From contig CM044959.1 of assembly GCA_024516035.1 (NCBI GenBank), positions 34,214,662 through 34,278,661 on the forward strand: a stretch of 64,000 nucleotides of DNA, in the 5' to 3' direction. A program made the position numbers and the translations under genes. This stretch comes from Bactericera cockerelli (Eukaryota; Arthropoda; Insecta; Hemiptera; Triozidae). The notes under the pieces were generated by a model. The model saw only the letters and a program-made list of their open reading frames with translations, was not told where the DNA came from and ran no database searches. Shown piece by piece: positions 31,797 to 43,913 of the stretch (positions are counted from its first letter, which is position 1; each line of letters opens with the position of its first letter).

Positions 31797-32104
31797 GCGC
31801 GCGATTAGCTCAGTGGTTAAGCACTCGCTTGCCATGCGGAACGTCCCGGGTTCGATCTCCCGTGCCGACAAAACTTTGTATTCTTAATTTGGTTACAACT
31901 GTTTGTAAGGGATACCTTCCGGTGCGCTCGTGTTGACCCAGCACCTAAATGAGAAGTATTGTGTCACTTCTCTCCCATCAGAGGGGAGACATACTACGGG
32001 ACGGGCAGGCTACAACAGAGACCACAAGCATCTACAGAAGCTCCTGTTTCATGACTACAAAATAAAAAAGGCTGTGAAACACTTATCTTTATAATAAAAA
32101 AAAA
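31797..32104 (+). mobile_element. complete tRNA-derived SINE
   Basis: The head (31797-31870) has the A box TTAGCTCAGTGGTTAAGC, an anticodon arm around CGCTTGCCATGCG, and the B box GGGTTCGATCTCCC, the closest thing to a real tRNA in the window. The acceptor stem does not pair properly and there is no typical terminator directly after the head. A 200-bp body follows (GATACCTTCCGGTGCGCTCG, ACCCAGCACCTAAATGAGAA), ending in ATAATAAAAAAAAA. No clear target duplication was found. Pol III transcript, mobilised by a partner LINE. Confidence 0.85.
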
Positions 32105-33768
32105 TAGTACAACTTTGCCTGGACTATCTTCATTGTGCATTGGTTAGTAGGAGTGTTCTCGTCCGTTACACAGTCGGATGTCTCTTAGAGAGGTGATTTT
32201 TTTAACCAAGCAAAAATTATATTCTAATCATATTTCAAAATGACAATTTTAAAATCTATAATTCGTAATATCACCTGATTTTAAAACTATAAAAATGTAG
32301 AGTTTGACGTATAAAGTGATGATGATTACTGATAGCAGAATTTACTGAAGTCGGCCACAGGAAAAATCTTTATACTAAAGCAAATTTTAAATCCTTGAAC
32401 AAAAGTATTTTTTTTTTTCAAAAGCCTTTAAAATCGGGGTCATTTGAAACAGGCGTTTGAAACCATTAAAACTGGATACTGTTATTCATGATGCAAACTT
32501 ATGAGTAAATTGTACTAAAAGCTATAAAGCTACATATCACTCCCCAAAAGAGAAGACTTCTAAATGCGGTTATTAAACATCAGAAAACCATAAAATTATG
32601 GGATTAAATTATTCTTTTCTTGTTTTCTTTTCAATTTCAAAAGTTGTAACACCCTCATTATGAATAACAGCACGAGCCCTCAAAAACACAAAAATCTGTA
32701 ATTCCTCTAAACGCTATATCTCATGCGTGAATCCCGCTGTCACTTTGGTTCCAATGCACCTCACTGACATGTTGGAATATAGAATATTGTTTCTCACTTT
32801 AATGTTTTTGTGGGCACTTGACTAAAAAAAAAATCATCTCAAACATGGGAAACTAATTTTTAAATGTGACAGAACGGATGACCATGCTGTTAACAAGTAC
32901 CATAAAGTCAGGCAAGGATTCATGGCATTTAACTATAGGGGGTATTAATATAAGGACAGGTACGAGTTTAGGATTGAGATAACATAATTTTGAAACTCCT
33001 CTAAATGATATGAGTACATGGACTTGAACATAACACTTCTACAACCAATATAATAATACCCAGGACCCTAGAAAGCTAAAACGCTGCACAATTTTTTACT
33101 TTCCTTATCCTATAGAAAAAGTACCTATACTATTTGGCACTTTGCCTTCACGTTCTATTACAGCAATTTTCTTCAAAAGATTATGATAATATGCTTCTAC
33201 TTTTTGAAAGAAAAACAAAATCAATAGTATACTTTTCTTTCTGACCAACATACAAAAAATCATCCAACATGTGTTGAGCGGAATTGAACCTAAATCACGT
33301 TATAAAATTTTACTGATATTGTACCAGGAAACCAAATTCCAACTTTACAAGGACTGCAGTTCGTAAATCGGCTCCTGTCAGAACAATATCCGTGAAATAC
33401 AAGTCTCAACTTTCACACCCAATGTCTTGAATGGGCGACGCTGAGCCCTTGCTGAGAGTAGCATTATGAGATTTCACTCGAATGCGACTTTCTATAGCTT
33501 CTTTATTCCCATGTATTGCTTCTATTCTTTGTAATGTCCATGTGTGCTTGCATTACATTGTGTGTATTCTTTCCATGTATTATTTCTATGTAATAGTTAG
33601 TCAAGACAAATTTGTCTGTAGTCTAGACGCGGGATACTATTACGATGCACATAACGAATGCCAGAGTGTGTTTCTGGGATATGCTTTGTTTTTATGATAC
33701 GTTTCTTTTATGGAAATGATGGAGAATCTTTGTTCTTGCTTCATACAGAATTGAGGCTGGATATTGTA
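32105..33768. other. AT-rich DNA, no gene seen
   Basis: Includes a short fragment of the 60150-type repeat at 33092-33114. Confidence 0.45.
33092..33114 (+). repeat. fragment of the 60150-type element
   Basis: TTTTTTACTTTCCTTATCCT plus ATA matches the left end of the element at 60150 except for T-run length; what follows differs. Confidence 0.55.
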
Positions 33769-33868
33769 TTATTATAATAATAATAATAATAATAACTCTT
33801 TATTGACAAGAATAATATTGACAAAGGGCGTGATTATTGCCTGAGGCAATCTCTGCCATCAAACCCAT
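33769..33868 (-). mobile_element. LINE 3' end (Jockey-like) with (TTA)n tail
   Basis: Minus strand: a conserved 3' UTR hairpin (GCAGAGATTGCCTCAGGCAA then TAATCACGCCC), then CAATAAAGAG, then TTA repeats. The GATTGCC-AGGCAAT stem followed by A-T/C-CGCCC resembles the GCGATAAG-GCCGCC motif of many arthropod Jockey/CR1-like 3' ends (family knowledge). Strongly 5'-truncated. Confidence 0.7.
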
Positions 33869-35394
33869 TTATAGTAGCCGCAACGATATGTATAGAAATA
33901 AGGGTCGGAATATTTGAGTTTTTAAATTTTATTTGAGCGTTTGGCATTGTGCCTACTTTAAAAAGATTACCATTTTGTTACGTATCGAAACCTTTAAGCT
34001 TATGATCTTTTTTAATTTTAACCACAAGATCTGCACTTTTGGACTGAATCCCTTTGGTAATATAAATTGTTGTTCTGAGACTGATTTAGCTTTCATATAT
34101 GTAATACATAGTATGTAGATTTTGCAATAAGCCAGGGTCAGTTAGGTTTCTGCTACTTTACTTGCTTACTTTTTGTGTCCGGCGAAACACAATGTTTCCA
34201 ATATCCTGCCACAAGGAAGAGGTCCTTAATTGAACATTAGGCAGATCAGCAGGTACTATGTTGAAGTCCTGGATTGAATCATAGTCGATATTTTACTATT
34301 TGTACTTTCCTCGTAGTTCATTTAGCATTCTCGTCTAACCTGGAAAATTTGGTAGTTATATTTTTTAAAATGCTTTCGTTAAAATTCTCAAGAGAGATGA
34401 CCACCTAAGAAGTCAGGAACACCATCATGACATGACAATACTGACAACACAAAATTGACATGACTGTCAAGACACTATCTTGAATATATTTATTCGTTCC
34501 CAATTTATCAAGAGCTTATTCTTGTTAGGAACATCACACCTCGGAGATGGCAAAGTGCAGAGTGGCATAAAGTGCCATCTCTGTGATGAACTAGAAAGTT
34601 AAACATGAACTCCCTGAACTTCTAAAGTTTTCTTAGAATCTTGTTAGACGAAAAAGTTCAAGTCCCTTCAACTTTTCCATAATCCTTTCTTCTTCAACTT
34701 CGGAATTTCTTCTTTATCACATTTTCTAGACAGACCAGAATGACATGTCAAGCACCTCGCTTGCAAGCATGGGAAAGTTATCGAAATAAAAAACTTGGAG
34801 ATCATCTATCAGACGATTGGAAATGATTGCAGGAATTTAAGATGCAAAAATGTTTTAATTAAATACGACCAGGTTTTATTCACAAAATAAATGATAACCA
34901 TACAAAATAAAGAGTAGTTTAGTGGTATGGATATTAACAAAACTTGATCAAGGCTGTTTTCAAAGCATCGTTGGTGGTTACGACAGATACGACAATCAGT
35001 ACGGTCAGTGTCGCTTGGATTTTCTCCTTAAATCACTGAAAAGAAATTTTATTTTCTGGTCAGCTTGTGGTCTTTTCAAAACCTGAACAGCTGAAATAAA
35101 GAGTTCTATTCAACCGAATTTATTGAAAACTTTACGTGTCTCTTTTTCCCCTAATTTTCTTTTTCATTTTACCTCATTCACGCTACATTTGTATACACTG
35201 GTTGTTCATGTTGAATTTTTTGATAAGTTTTTTTTGTTTTTGTTTTTTTGATAAGTACCTTTAGCAATTCGAGTTTCCTGACGGCAAGGAAAGGGTTCTC
35301 CTTGTTTCTAAATTGAGTTTGCCTTCACATTGTTTGTAGCTGCGAGCTTGTCTTTCTGTCACGTCATGACACTGACACGATGACATGCATAGGA
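33869..35394. other. no gene supported
   Basis: The short hairpin at 34532-34588 is listed separately. ORFs lack features. Confidence 0.45.
34532..34588. repeat. interrupted inverted repeat
   Basis: CATCAC + CTCGG-containing bulge + GAGATGGCA pairs with TGCCATCTC + T + GTGATG: 15 bp of stem around a 20-base loop. Confidence 0.7.
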
Positions 35395-35770
35395 GTTGAG
35401 AGGGAGGGAGGGAGGGAGGGAGAGATTCAGAGAGGAGAGAAGTAGTAGGGGGAGAGAGAAATAGTTGGAAACACAGGGCTGGAGAGATGGAGAGACGCAA
35501 GCGAATTGAAGTGGAAGGTAGATAGATAAAAAGGAGAGGGAAATGAAAGAGGAAGGGAGGGCAAGAGAGAGAGGGAGTAAGACAAAGTAGATGATGAGGA
35601 AGCGGGAAGGGAAAAATAAAAAGTGAAAGCAATAGAGGAATACAAAGAATTAGATAAAGAGGGGTAAGACCAAACAGAGGATGAGAGAGGAAAAGAAAGA
35701 GAGAGTGAGAACTTTTTGAGAGGGTTAAAAGAAAGTGAGAGGGAGAGAGCGATTTGGGAAGGGGAAGTGG
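35395..35770. repeat. purine-rich tract
   Basis: Starts with (GGGA)n at 35400-35423 and continues as imperfect GA-rich sequence. Long minus-strand Ser/Leu/Pro ORFs over it are shadows. Confidence 0.8.
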
Positions 35771-36044
35771 GAGTAAATCCTTTCTTCCGTGACCAAATTA
35801 AAATCGATAGTCCATGTGGCCTCGTATGAAAATTTAATAGAATTATGTAACATAACCTGTGCTGAAATGTCGGACATTTTGGGTATAGGTACATACGAGT
35901 AGTTTTGACAATCACATGAGGAATAATAGAAATTTTCGTCATTGTTTTACATATTTCAATACTACATGGTAACTATATGTATACATTCAATATAGATGTT
36001 ACCAGGTATTATATTATTACTTAATACATAGGTAATGTATTTCA

Positions 36045-36100
36045 TCGACCTAAGTAGCCAGGAGTGGATTCAAAGCCTGGAGGTCGGTGGTTCGAGGTAA
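36045..36100 (+). repeat. tRNA-derived SINE head (relic)
   Basis: GCCTGGAGGTCGGTGGTTCG at 36075-36094 gives a B box. It matches the minus-strand head at 13650-13708 over GGAGGTCGGTGGTTCGA. Confidence 0.5.
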
Positions 36101-36469
36101 AAGCATCAGGGACATTGTTCAAAAGTATTTGAACTCTTGTGTCATCACTTTGGTAATATACTCAAAAATAATATCCTTTTTCAAACATGATATTGTTCGT
36201 AGTAACACTAGTAACAATCGCAGGAGAAAAACCAACACAGTTGGGAAAATGTGAAGTATGAATAATGAAGTAGAGGAAGACAAAGATTGACTCCTGACGG
36301 TAAAAAAAGAATTTAACAGTGTTAAAGCAAACAATAGGGAACGTACAGAACAACAAATAGATAGCGAGCATAGGAGGGATAGAGATAGATTGAGTGGGAG
36401 AAAACCTAGCGAGCACAGGGAAGAAGTTTAGATTAATGATATCCGGAGAGTTGCGATTTATCTTACGGA

Positions 36470-36745
36470 ACCATCAGGTAAATATGTTGGGGAAGAAATC
36501 CGAAGGAGAAGAAAAAGGAGGAGGAGGAGGAGGAGAAGGAGAGTATTAAATGAAGTAAGAGTTGGGAAATAATGGAGAAAGAAGATGCATGTAGTAGGAA
36601 CAGAGTATTAAATAAAGTTAAAACAAAATAAGGAAGAAGAAGAAGAGGAAAAGAACAAAAAAAGAGAAGAGAAAGTGGGGATTTGGGGAACTGGAAGAAG
36701 AGGAAGAAGGAGGAGAGGGAGGAGAAAAAGAGCATTAAATAAAGT
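36470..36745. repeat. purine-rich tract
   Basis: GAAGGAGAAGAAAAAGGAGG and (GGA)n at about 36518-36542; no longer unit is visible. Confidence 0.75.
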
Positions 36746-36873
36746 AAGATTAAGGAACGAAAAGAGAAATTAATGTTATCACTATTAGTTGTTATGAAGT
36801 TGCTGATGTAGTTTCTACGTTTCTCTATGCCAGGGGGTCATTTCACAGGGAGAAGCTACGAGTAATTCAAGAA

Positions 36874-36936
36874 GCCAGATGGCTCGTTGAATGCACCAGT
36901 TCTCGTATGATCAATTAAGTTAAGCAACGACCAACG
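36874..36936 (+). repeat. 5S-derived SINE head, 3'-truncated
   Basis: GCCAGATGGCTCGTTGAATG, CACCAGTTCTCGTATGATCA and AAGTTAAGCAACGACCAACG parallel the head of the 5105-5326 SINE. The body is absent beyond about 36936, so this copy retains only the 5S-like promoter part. Confidence 0.8.
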
Positions 36937-38930
36937 ATCTAGCTTCTACCTAGGAGGTAGATGTTTGACATTTATAAGCTTTATTTATTACTTTTATGTA
37001 GGTATTTGAAATATGACGGTAAATAATGGAACATCCGACGTTTACAGACTTGATGTTCTTGATGATTGAGGAACAGTAATGAATGTAATTATTCTTGACA
37101 GAGAAAATTTTCTTTAGAAAAGTGCGCAGTGTTTTGGATGATCTTAACTTGGAATAATGGCAAAGAAGTTCTAGTTTAATCTTGTGACTGTACAAAAGTA
37201 TAACGCCCTGAGAAAGTGTCTAAAGTTAATATGTTTTTCTTTCGGCTTGACTCATTAATTTTCCTGGGCCCACGGAAGAAGTTTTCCTCCATAAAGTGTG
37301 AGGAAGGTTGGGGATAAGGCTGGGTGAGGTATACAGCTCTACTCGACCTTAGCAAGAGAAATTGAACCAGGTTACAAATTTACCTTAGCGTAACGTAGAA
37401 AGTTGGGTACAAAGTAAGAAAAAAGTTTAAATTGCCCCGGCTGATGTTTTTTCTTCAAATCTTAGTTTTATTTCTTAGTTCTTTATTATTATTTTGATGT
37501 TGTTGAAATCGGCATCTGAATTGAAACTTTGCGACGTATCTTTCGGTGCATCTGAATGTTTCATCATTTTTGTGTGTGTTATTGCAGAAATGTGTGTTGT
37601 ATCTAGTCAGTCACATGGAGATACAATTATATTTTACCAGCAGAAGTTAAATGATGGTTTCTCCTTGAGTGATCTTAGTAATTCATGAAAAACTTCAACA
37701 TCTATTTATATGTATAATACCTAATAGTATTAAAAGAGAACTAAAAGAATTAAAACGAGGCTATTACAAATATTAATTATGTTCATTTCATTTCTGTATC
37801 TCAATTTTATTTTAAATTCTCTTTTGTTTGCCGAATCCTTTTTTCAACCGTTTCCATAAATTCTTCAGTGCTCTATTTACACTTGCTTCAATCTCTCACT
37901 GCGCTTTAAACATAAAGAATCTGTTTTCTACCAACTTATTTTAACTTATTTACATGGAGGGTGAATTTAAAATGATATTCTGTAAATAATTATTAAAAGA
38001 AGACCAAAATAAATTAGAAATTTCCAACGGAGGGGGAGGACGCTGAAATAACCTGAAATTGTGAAATGAAAGATCTCCATCTCCATACAAAATAATTTCA
38101 TAGATGAGAGAGGGGAGGGCAGGCAGACTTTACAGGTGATCGCGAAAGAGTGGGGGGAAATATTGGCGTTTAATTATAGGGCTTCAGAAGTTATTATATT
38201 TTTTATTAAAAAATAAAATACAAGAAAATTTGCTAACGATACATGAAAACTCAAGCAGGGGAAAATTGAACTTTTTTCACTCTGAAGTGTGTCTGATCTG
38301 ATCCATGAACATTCCAAATGCTATCTCAGTTATGTAAACTTCAATTCGTAAAATATTATTTGTATGGATTAAAATGATTCAATGTTAAATGTACAACACG
38401 TAACTATAATAAAAATCATATATTATGTTTTTTTTATATGAATATCTATTAATACTATGAGCTATAACATTGCATTTTTGCAATGATCGATCTTAAAGCA
38501 AAGTAAGTAAAACTATTGTTGTGTGTTATTCACAATCGTGATGTACAATTATCACAGGATTTCTCAAACTCGCCCAACTAAATATTTTTGTCATTGGTAA
38601 CCGAATCTGCCACCTTAACGATTGAGCGACTGAGGTTGTAATTTGATGAACCTGATGAAAAAATAATAAGATTCTGTTTGATTTTTGAAGAAAGTGTCAA
38701 TATTCAGTCCACAAAATGGGCAAGTAAAACGTGCAAAACAGGAAAATCTTTTCTGAAAATTCGTTCCAAACTCTCCCTCCTCTTGGTACAACTGAAAGCT
38801 ATTTCATTTGATTGAGGACAGGATGCTTTCATCACAGGTCTTTGAACTTTCCGACAGTCTGTAAGATCAAGCGCCCTTGCTCCGGTCCGACTTACAGATG
38901 TATTCTGTATTTGTGTACAGAAAGTTCTTT
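36937..38930. other. AT-rich DNA, no gene seen
   Basis: A possible minus-strand B-box-like site (GGTAACCGAATCTGCC on the plus strand) lies near 38586. Otherwise no feature. Confidence 0.45.
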
Positions 38931-39122
38931 CATTATTTATTATTATTATTTTAAGCTTTATTAGGAGGACAAAGTACAATGGTAACAGTATAAAATTAAG
39001 AAGAAGAAAAAAAAAAAAAAAAAAACAAATAACAAAATAAATCAGTAAAAAAGAAAATAACAATACTGTTCTACCTAAAGGGCGGGGTTATTGCCTGTGG
39101 CAATCTCTTCCACCCAACCCTT
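38931..39122 (-). mobile_element. LINE 3' end with TTA-type tail
   Basis: Minus strand: GGTTGGGTGGAAGAGATTGC, CACAGGCAATAACCCCGCCC, a T-rich stretch (A18 on the plus strand at about 39008-39025), then TAATAAAGCTTAAAA and AAT repeats. Same 3' hairpin as at 33769 and 40641. Confidence 0.75.
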
Positions 39123-40369
39123 ATTTATTAGGTAGGTTATGTGTAATTTCTAATAATAATTTATTCATAAAAAAGATTTGTCACCTTGGAACCATTATTA
39201 TGAGTAATTCTTCAGTTAGGAATTCCATAGCCATGCCTTTCCGTAGAGGGATTTTTTTTGTCCGAAAATTCTGCTCTAGACGGAATTCGAACCAATTAAC
39301 ATCGAATTAATAGGCAGTGCTGTTGTATCTCTTCTTACGAGTATATGCTTACAAAACTCTCTATCAAGAGAATTTTGTTGAATTAGAAATAGATCACTCG
39401 TTTTTTATTATTATTATTAAAGTCAATTTTGTTACTCGGTATTTCTTTTAAGGATAAACATCATCATACAAGAATAGAATTATTGTTATTGTTGTTATAA
39501 ATGGGCTGTTATTTTTATATTTATTTAAAGTGTAGCTTTCTATTGTAAGCTTGTCAATCAATATCAGATATGTCCTCCCTCAGTTCTTTCCGTTAGTCCT
39601 TCAACAATTGAAATACTAATTTATGTCAATCGATTCAATGTACGCTATAATTGTTCAGGTAAAGATAACATCAGTAGAAAGGGTCAATGCAACATATTCA
39701 GATTGACAGCTTGATATCGCTCTTTTTTTATATTTTTCCAACATCATGTTGCCTTCAAATGTTTGAATAGATATCTTGATTGAGTTGATTGAAAATAATT
39801 TCAAGCTTCAAATCAAAATAATTTACTTCTTCGTTAATTTTAAATATTGAATTTGTCGACAGGAAAAAAGTTAGCGCCAGTTTTCAAGTTCAGACAGTGG
39901 AGATTGTAAGGCACATAAATTAACGTAAGGTACATATATTATATACTTTTTTAAATTGATTATTAATTTGATTATTTCTAATATGGTTCAATTCATTGTC
40001 AGTAAAGTATTAAGTTCGGTATGCCGTCACACTTTTAGTTCTATTGAGATTATGAGTAATCTTCTTGCTGAGATCCATGCAAAAAACTTTCTTATTGCTA
40101 TAGTTATAACGTGAGTTTTATCTAAACTTTCAGTTCTAGAAAGAGTCTTCCATTGCGCCAACATTATTAAATATTTAATGAGTATGAGCACGATTAGATT
40201 TCAGATAAATTATACACAGTTATGTCGCATAAGTATGTAGATATTTATATAATTTATATGAAAAGTTTTGAAAAAGTAGTATGACCTTATTTTCTATTGT
40301 CTGCATTAAAGCGGAGCATATTAAATTTTATTGCAGCTTTTCAGTGTATTTGACCACAAAAAAGACTGT

Positions 40370-40414
40370 GTGTGAGAGAGAGGGGGAGAGAAAGAGAGAG
40401 AGAGAGAGAGAAAG

Positions 40415-40454
<40 letters not shown>

Positions 40455-40470
40455 GAGAGAAAGAGAAGGG
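40370..40470. repeat. (GA)n microsatellite
   Basis: Nearly pure AGAG with occasional GGGG/AAA interruptions. Confidence 0.95.
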
Positions 40471-40640
40471 AATGGTGGAGTCTAAAATTCCATAAAAAGC
40501 TCGTAAAATATTTTATTTAATTTGAGAAATAAAACCACGGAGGGATAAGGATTTCATGTCACACTCTCGCTAAACCTTATGCTAGCCATATAGTAAATCA
40601 TTTACTTTAACATGACAAAATTTATTTATTTTTATCAACC

Positions 40641-40840
40641 ATTATTATTATTATTATTAAATACTTTATTAGATAAGAAGACATATTTACAATACAAATA
40701 ATTACTATAACAACGAAAAAAATGGAAACAATATACAATAAGAAGGAAATAGAAAAGAAAAATATATGTAAACATAATTATGTCCTAACTAAAGGGCGGG
40801 GTTATTGCCTATGGCAATCTCTTCCACCCAACCATGAAAC
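40641..40840 (-). mobile_element. LINE 3' end with (TAA)n tail
   Basis: Minus strand: GGTTGGGTGGAAGAGATTGC, CATAGGCAATAACCCCGCCC, about 120 bp of AT-rich UTR, TCTAATAAAGTATTT and six TAA units. It is closest to the copy at 38931: the hairpin differs at only one base (CACAGG versus CATAGG). Confidence 0.8.
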
Positions 40841-41699
40841 AAGAAGAAGATAATGACAAAATATGTACTTGGTTAGTGCCATTGTAATTTACTTTGGAAA
40901 AGGCAAAAAGAATTTGTGAGTACATAAATTATAGGACATCACTGAATAGATTTTTTGAAGACTTTGAGGAGTTTAAGGGCAAGATTCTCAATAATATATT
41001 ATGTAAGCTATGTCACCATACTATTCAAGATTTTTGCGGACAATGTTTAGAGGGATTGATAATTTAATGATATCTTTACATTCAACCAGTGATCAGTGAG
41101 AGGGCAGGATGAGAATGAGTGGCTTTAAAATTTGATGTCTATTGAGGTTATATCAAGAGAGAGTTGCCAAATACGTAAACCTTTGAAAGATCATAATAGT
41201 ATTCCGTAAATTTAAAAATTCCCAAAGTATAAGTACTAATCGCGGTCTGATTAATTGTCTAAAGTCCTTATTCCACTATCTGCTGACCGGGTTTCTATGA
41301 CCTAAAAATCTAAAATTTATTCTCTAGTGGAAACTACCCTCATTTTCAAAGAGGTTTAAAAAGACATTTACGACTTTTACAGCCGCATGTTTAACCCTAT
41401 GACCTGTTAATAAAACCTAAAGAAAAGGAAAAGAAAGAAAGAGTCGTAAAAATATTATTACTCCATAACCTGTGGGATTTATACGACTTTTAGACTGCAT
41501 TTTTATTACAGTGACTTGTGTTAAATCTGATTCTGAATATTCTAAGGTGCTTTTATTTTTCATTTGAGTTGGCCTAAGTAGTCAATAGTTTCACTGTGGC
41601 CATTTTAAAATGATGACCTAGAGGTTAGGTATAATAATGTCGGTTCAAAGTTCATTGTGAAAAAATCGACAGTAAGGCCAAGCATAGAATGAGCGCACA
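40841..41699. other. AT-rich DNA, no gene seen
   Basis: TTTAAGGGCAAGATTCTCAA at about 40967 resembles the end of the MITE family found at 42424 and the sequence at about 46652, but no complete element was defined. Confidence 0.4.
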
Positions 41700-42423
41700 T
41701 CAAACATTGGCATACATTAGGAACATCAAGCATACAAGCATTGGCATACATTAGGAACATCAAGCATACAAGGATTGGCATACATTAGGAACATCAAGCA
41801 TACAAGCATTGGCATACATTAGGAACATCAAGCATACGAGTACAAGCATTGGCATACATTTGGAACATCAAGCATACAAGCATTGGCATACATTAGGAAC
41901 ATCAAGCATACAAGCATGTACATTAGAACACAAGCATACAAGCATTGGCATACATTAGGAACATCAAGCTACGAGTACAAGCATTGGCATACATTGGAAC
42001 ATCAAGCATACAAGCATGGCATACATTAGGAACATCAAGCACACAAGCTTGGCATACATTTGGAACATCAAGCATACAAGCATGGCATACATTTGGAACA
42101 TCAAGCACACAAGCATTGGCATACATTAGGAACATCAAGCATATACAAGCATTGGCATACATTTGGAACATCAAGCATACAAGCATTGGCATACATTTGG
42201 AACATCAAAACATACAAGCATTGGCATACATTAGGAACATCAAGCATCATACAAGCATTGGCATACATTGGAACATCAAGCATACAAGCATGGGCATACA
42301 TTTGGAACATCAAGCATACAAGCATTGGCATACATTTGGAACATCAAGCATACAAGCATTGGCAATAAATTTGGAACATCAAGTATACAAGCATTAGCAA
42401 ACATTTGGAACATGGAGCATACA
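41700..42423 (+). repeat. 34-bp minisatellite, about 21 units
   Basis: The unit is CATACAAGCATTGGCATACA + TTAGGAACATCAAG, with T/A exchange in TTAGG/TTTGG and occasional 1-5 base indels (for example GAGTACAAGC insertions). Since 34 is not a multiple of three, all frames share one 34-residue peptide period (AYIWNIKHTSIGIHLEHQAYK type), giving several overlapping spurious ORFs on both strands. Confidence 0.97.
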
Positions 42424-42564
42424 TTAAGGGCAAAATTAATAAACAAATTCTATATCACAAGTCATTGCTAAGCGTCGGTTTTCCCTATTATATACACAGT
42501 ACACAATTTGTGACTTAGCGCCACATCAGAGGTATTACAAAAACGTCTATTAATTCCGCCCTAA
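42424..42564. mobile_element. MITE with TTAGGGCG-like ends inserted at minisatellite edge
   Basis: Ends TTAAGGGCAAAATTAATA and (inverted) CTTAGGGCGGAATTAATA. On its left the array unit stops after CATACATTA; on its right the sequence resumes as AGAATATCAAGTATGCAAAA, recognisable as a decayed GGAACATCAAGCATACAAG. The MITE has therefore split the last unit. A TA or TAA target duplication is likely. Same family as 46519-46635. Confidence 0.82.
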
Positions 42565-43017
42565 GAATATCAAGTATGCAAAATGCAGGTACGTAAAGTA
42601 CGCTGTTAAAAATATATAAAATAATTTAATTGTTCACTGCGAAAGTATATAGAATAATTCAATTGTTTGAATAACTTTATTAACCAAAACTTCTAAGTTG
42701 GAATTTAATCAAAAAGGTTTAGATGACAACTTATCCGATATTCGCTCGGATTTGTAGATTTGATTTGATAATAAACACTGGAAAGAACTGGAGGTGAATA
42801 ACAATCACAAATAGATTAAATAGAATTAAAAAGGAAATAGTTTATTGATAATTTAAAATGACACTTATAAATTAAGTACAAATTAGAATTACGAGGAAGT
42901 GCGCGATGCACTGTCCTACGTTCAAACTCAAGATAGACTGACTGAGCTTATGCTGAACTCAGTGATGGAATCTACTGAGTGTGAATCAGCAAGATCAGCA
43001 GGATCGGGCTGATTACT

Positions 43018-43039
43018 TGCATACATTAGGAACATCAGG
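43018..43039 (+). repeat. orphan minisatellite half-unit
   Basis: GCATACATTAGGAACATCA followed by GGTATAA is identical to 19 bases of the 34-bp unit, about 600 bp beyond the array. Confidence 0.75.
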
Positions 43040-43289
43040 TATAAATAGAAATATATATTTGCAAAATTTGGCATATCTAGATACATGCTGCACGATGCAC
43101 ACGGTATATTTTAGAATTAGACAAAAACAAGAAAACACAGTGGCAAACGAACAATCATCACAAAGGCTTAAACAATTCTCACGAAAATAATAACAGTCCA
43201 AATGAAAAGTGAAATTCGAACTTCTCTTCATTTCAACTTTCCACATAACTCCATCATACACCTCCATTCTACATCATGGGGAAGCCATC

Positions 43290-43490
43290 CTCATGTTTAT
43301 TTCCCTCTCTCCCTTTCTCTTCTCTTTTTCTCTTCTCTCTTTCTCTTCCTCCATAAATCCTCACCTCTCTTCGTCTCTATATCTATCATTCTCACTCACA
43401 ATCTATCTGAGCCATTCTCTGTCTCTTTTCTTTCCCTCTTCCTTCCCTACCTCCCTTCGTTTTTTTCTTCCTCCCATTCCATCAGATCCG
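43290..43490. repeat. pyrimidine-rich tract
   Basis: CTCTCCCTTTCTCTTCTCTT-type sequence, followed from about 43555 by a purine-rich stretch (43555-43690) of opposite bias. Confidence 0.75.
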
Positions 43491-43913
43491 AGACTAAACG
43501 GAAAATGTATTCTTTGATAAATTTAAAATCATTTACAAAACACTGGAGAAAAATAGAAAAGGAAAAAGGTATAAAATATCCGACAAAGTCTGCACAAGGG
43601 GAAATTTACAGACGAAGGAAGAAAGAGAGAGGAACAAACAGGGAGAAAAGGGAGAGGGAGAAGGGAGGAGAGAAATGTAGTGGGAGATTTAGGAGTGGAG
43701 ACACAGTTCAAGGGAAATATAGAAACCTTTTATTTTCTCTGCGTTTTTTGTCGCTTCTCTGAACAGGGTGGATAAGAGGAGGAAATTTGGTAGGGAGAAA
43801 CCTGTCTCTTATTCTGTTCTGAAATTTACATAATTATTCAAGGATTCAATCATTCACTCATTTTAAATTTAAGAAAAATGCAACACCAACAAAAATATAC
43901 TTTAGCCGTCGCG

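Noticed and set aside
31797..31870. Functional tRNA-Gly gene
   Set aside because: A and B boxes are good, but the acceptor stem does not pair and a 200-bp SINE body with an A-rich tail follows.
41923..42397. Overlapping ORFs on both strands over the 34-bp array
   Set aside because: Frame-shared translation of a tandem repeat; no coding signature beyond periodicity.
41700..42423. CRISPR array
   Set aside because: Units are contiguous, without unique spacers, in a eukaryotic genome; it is a minisatellite.
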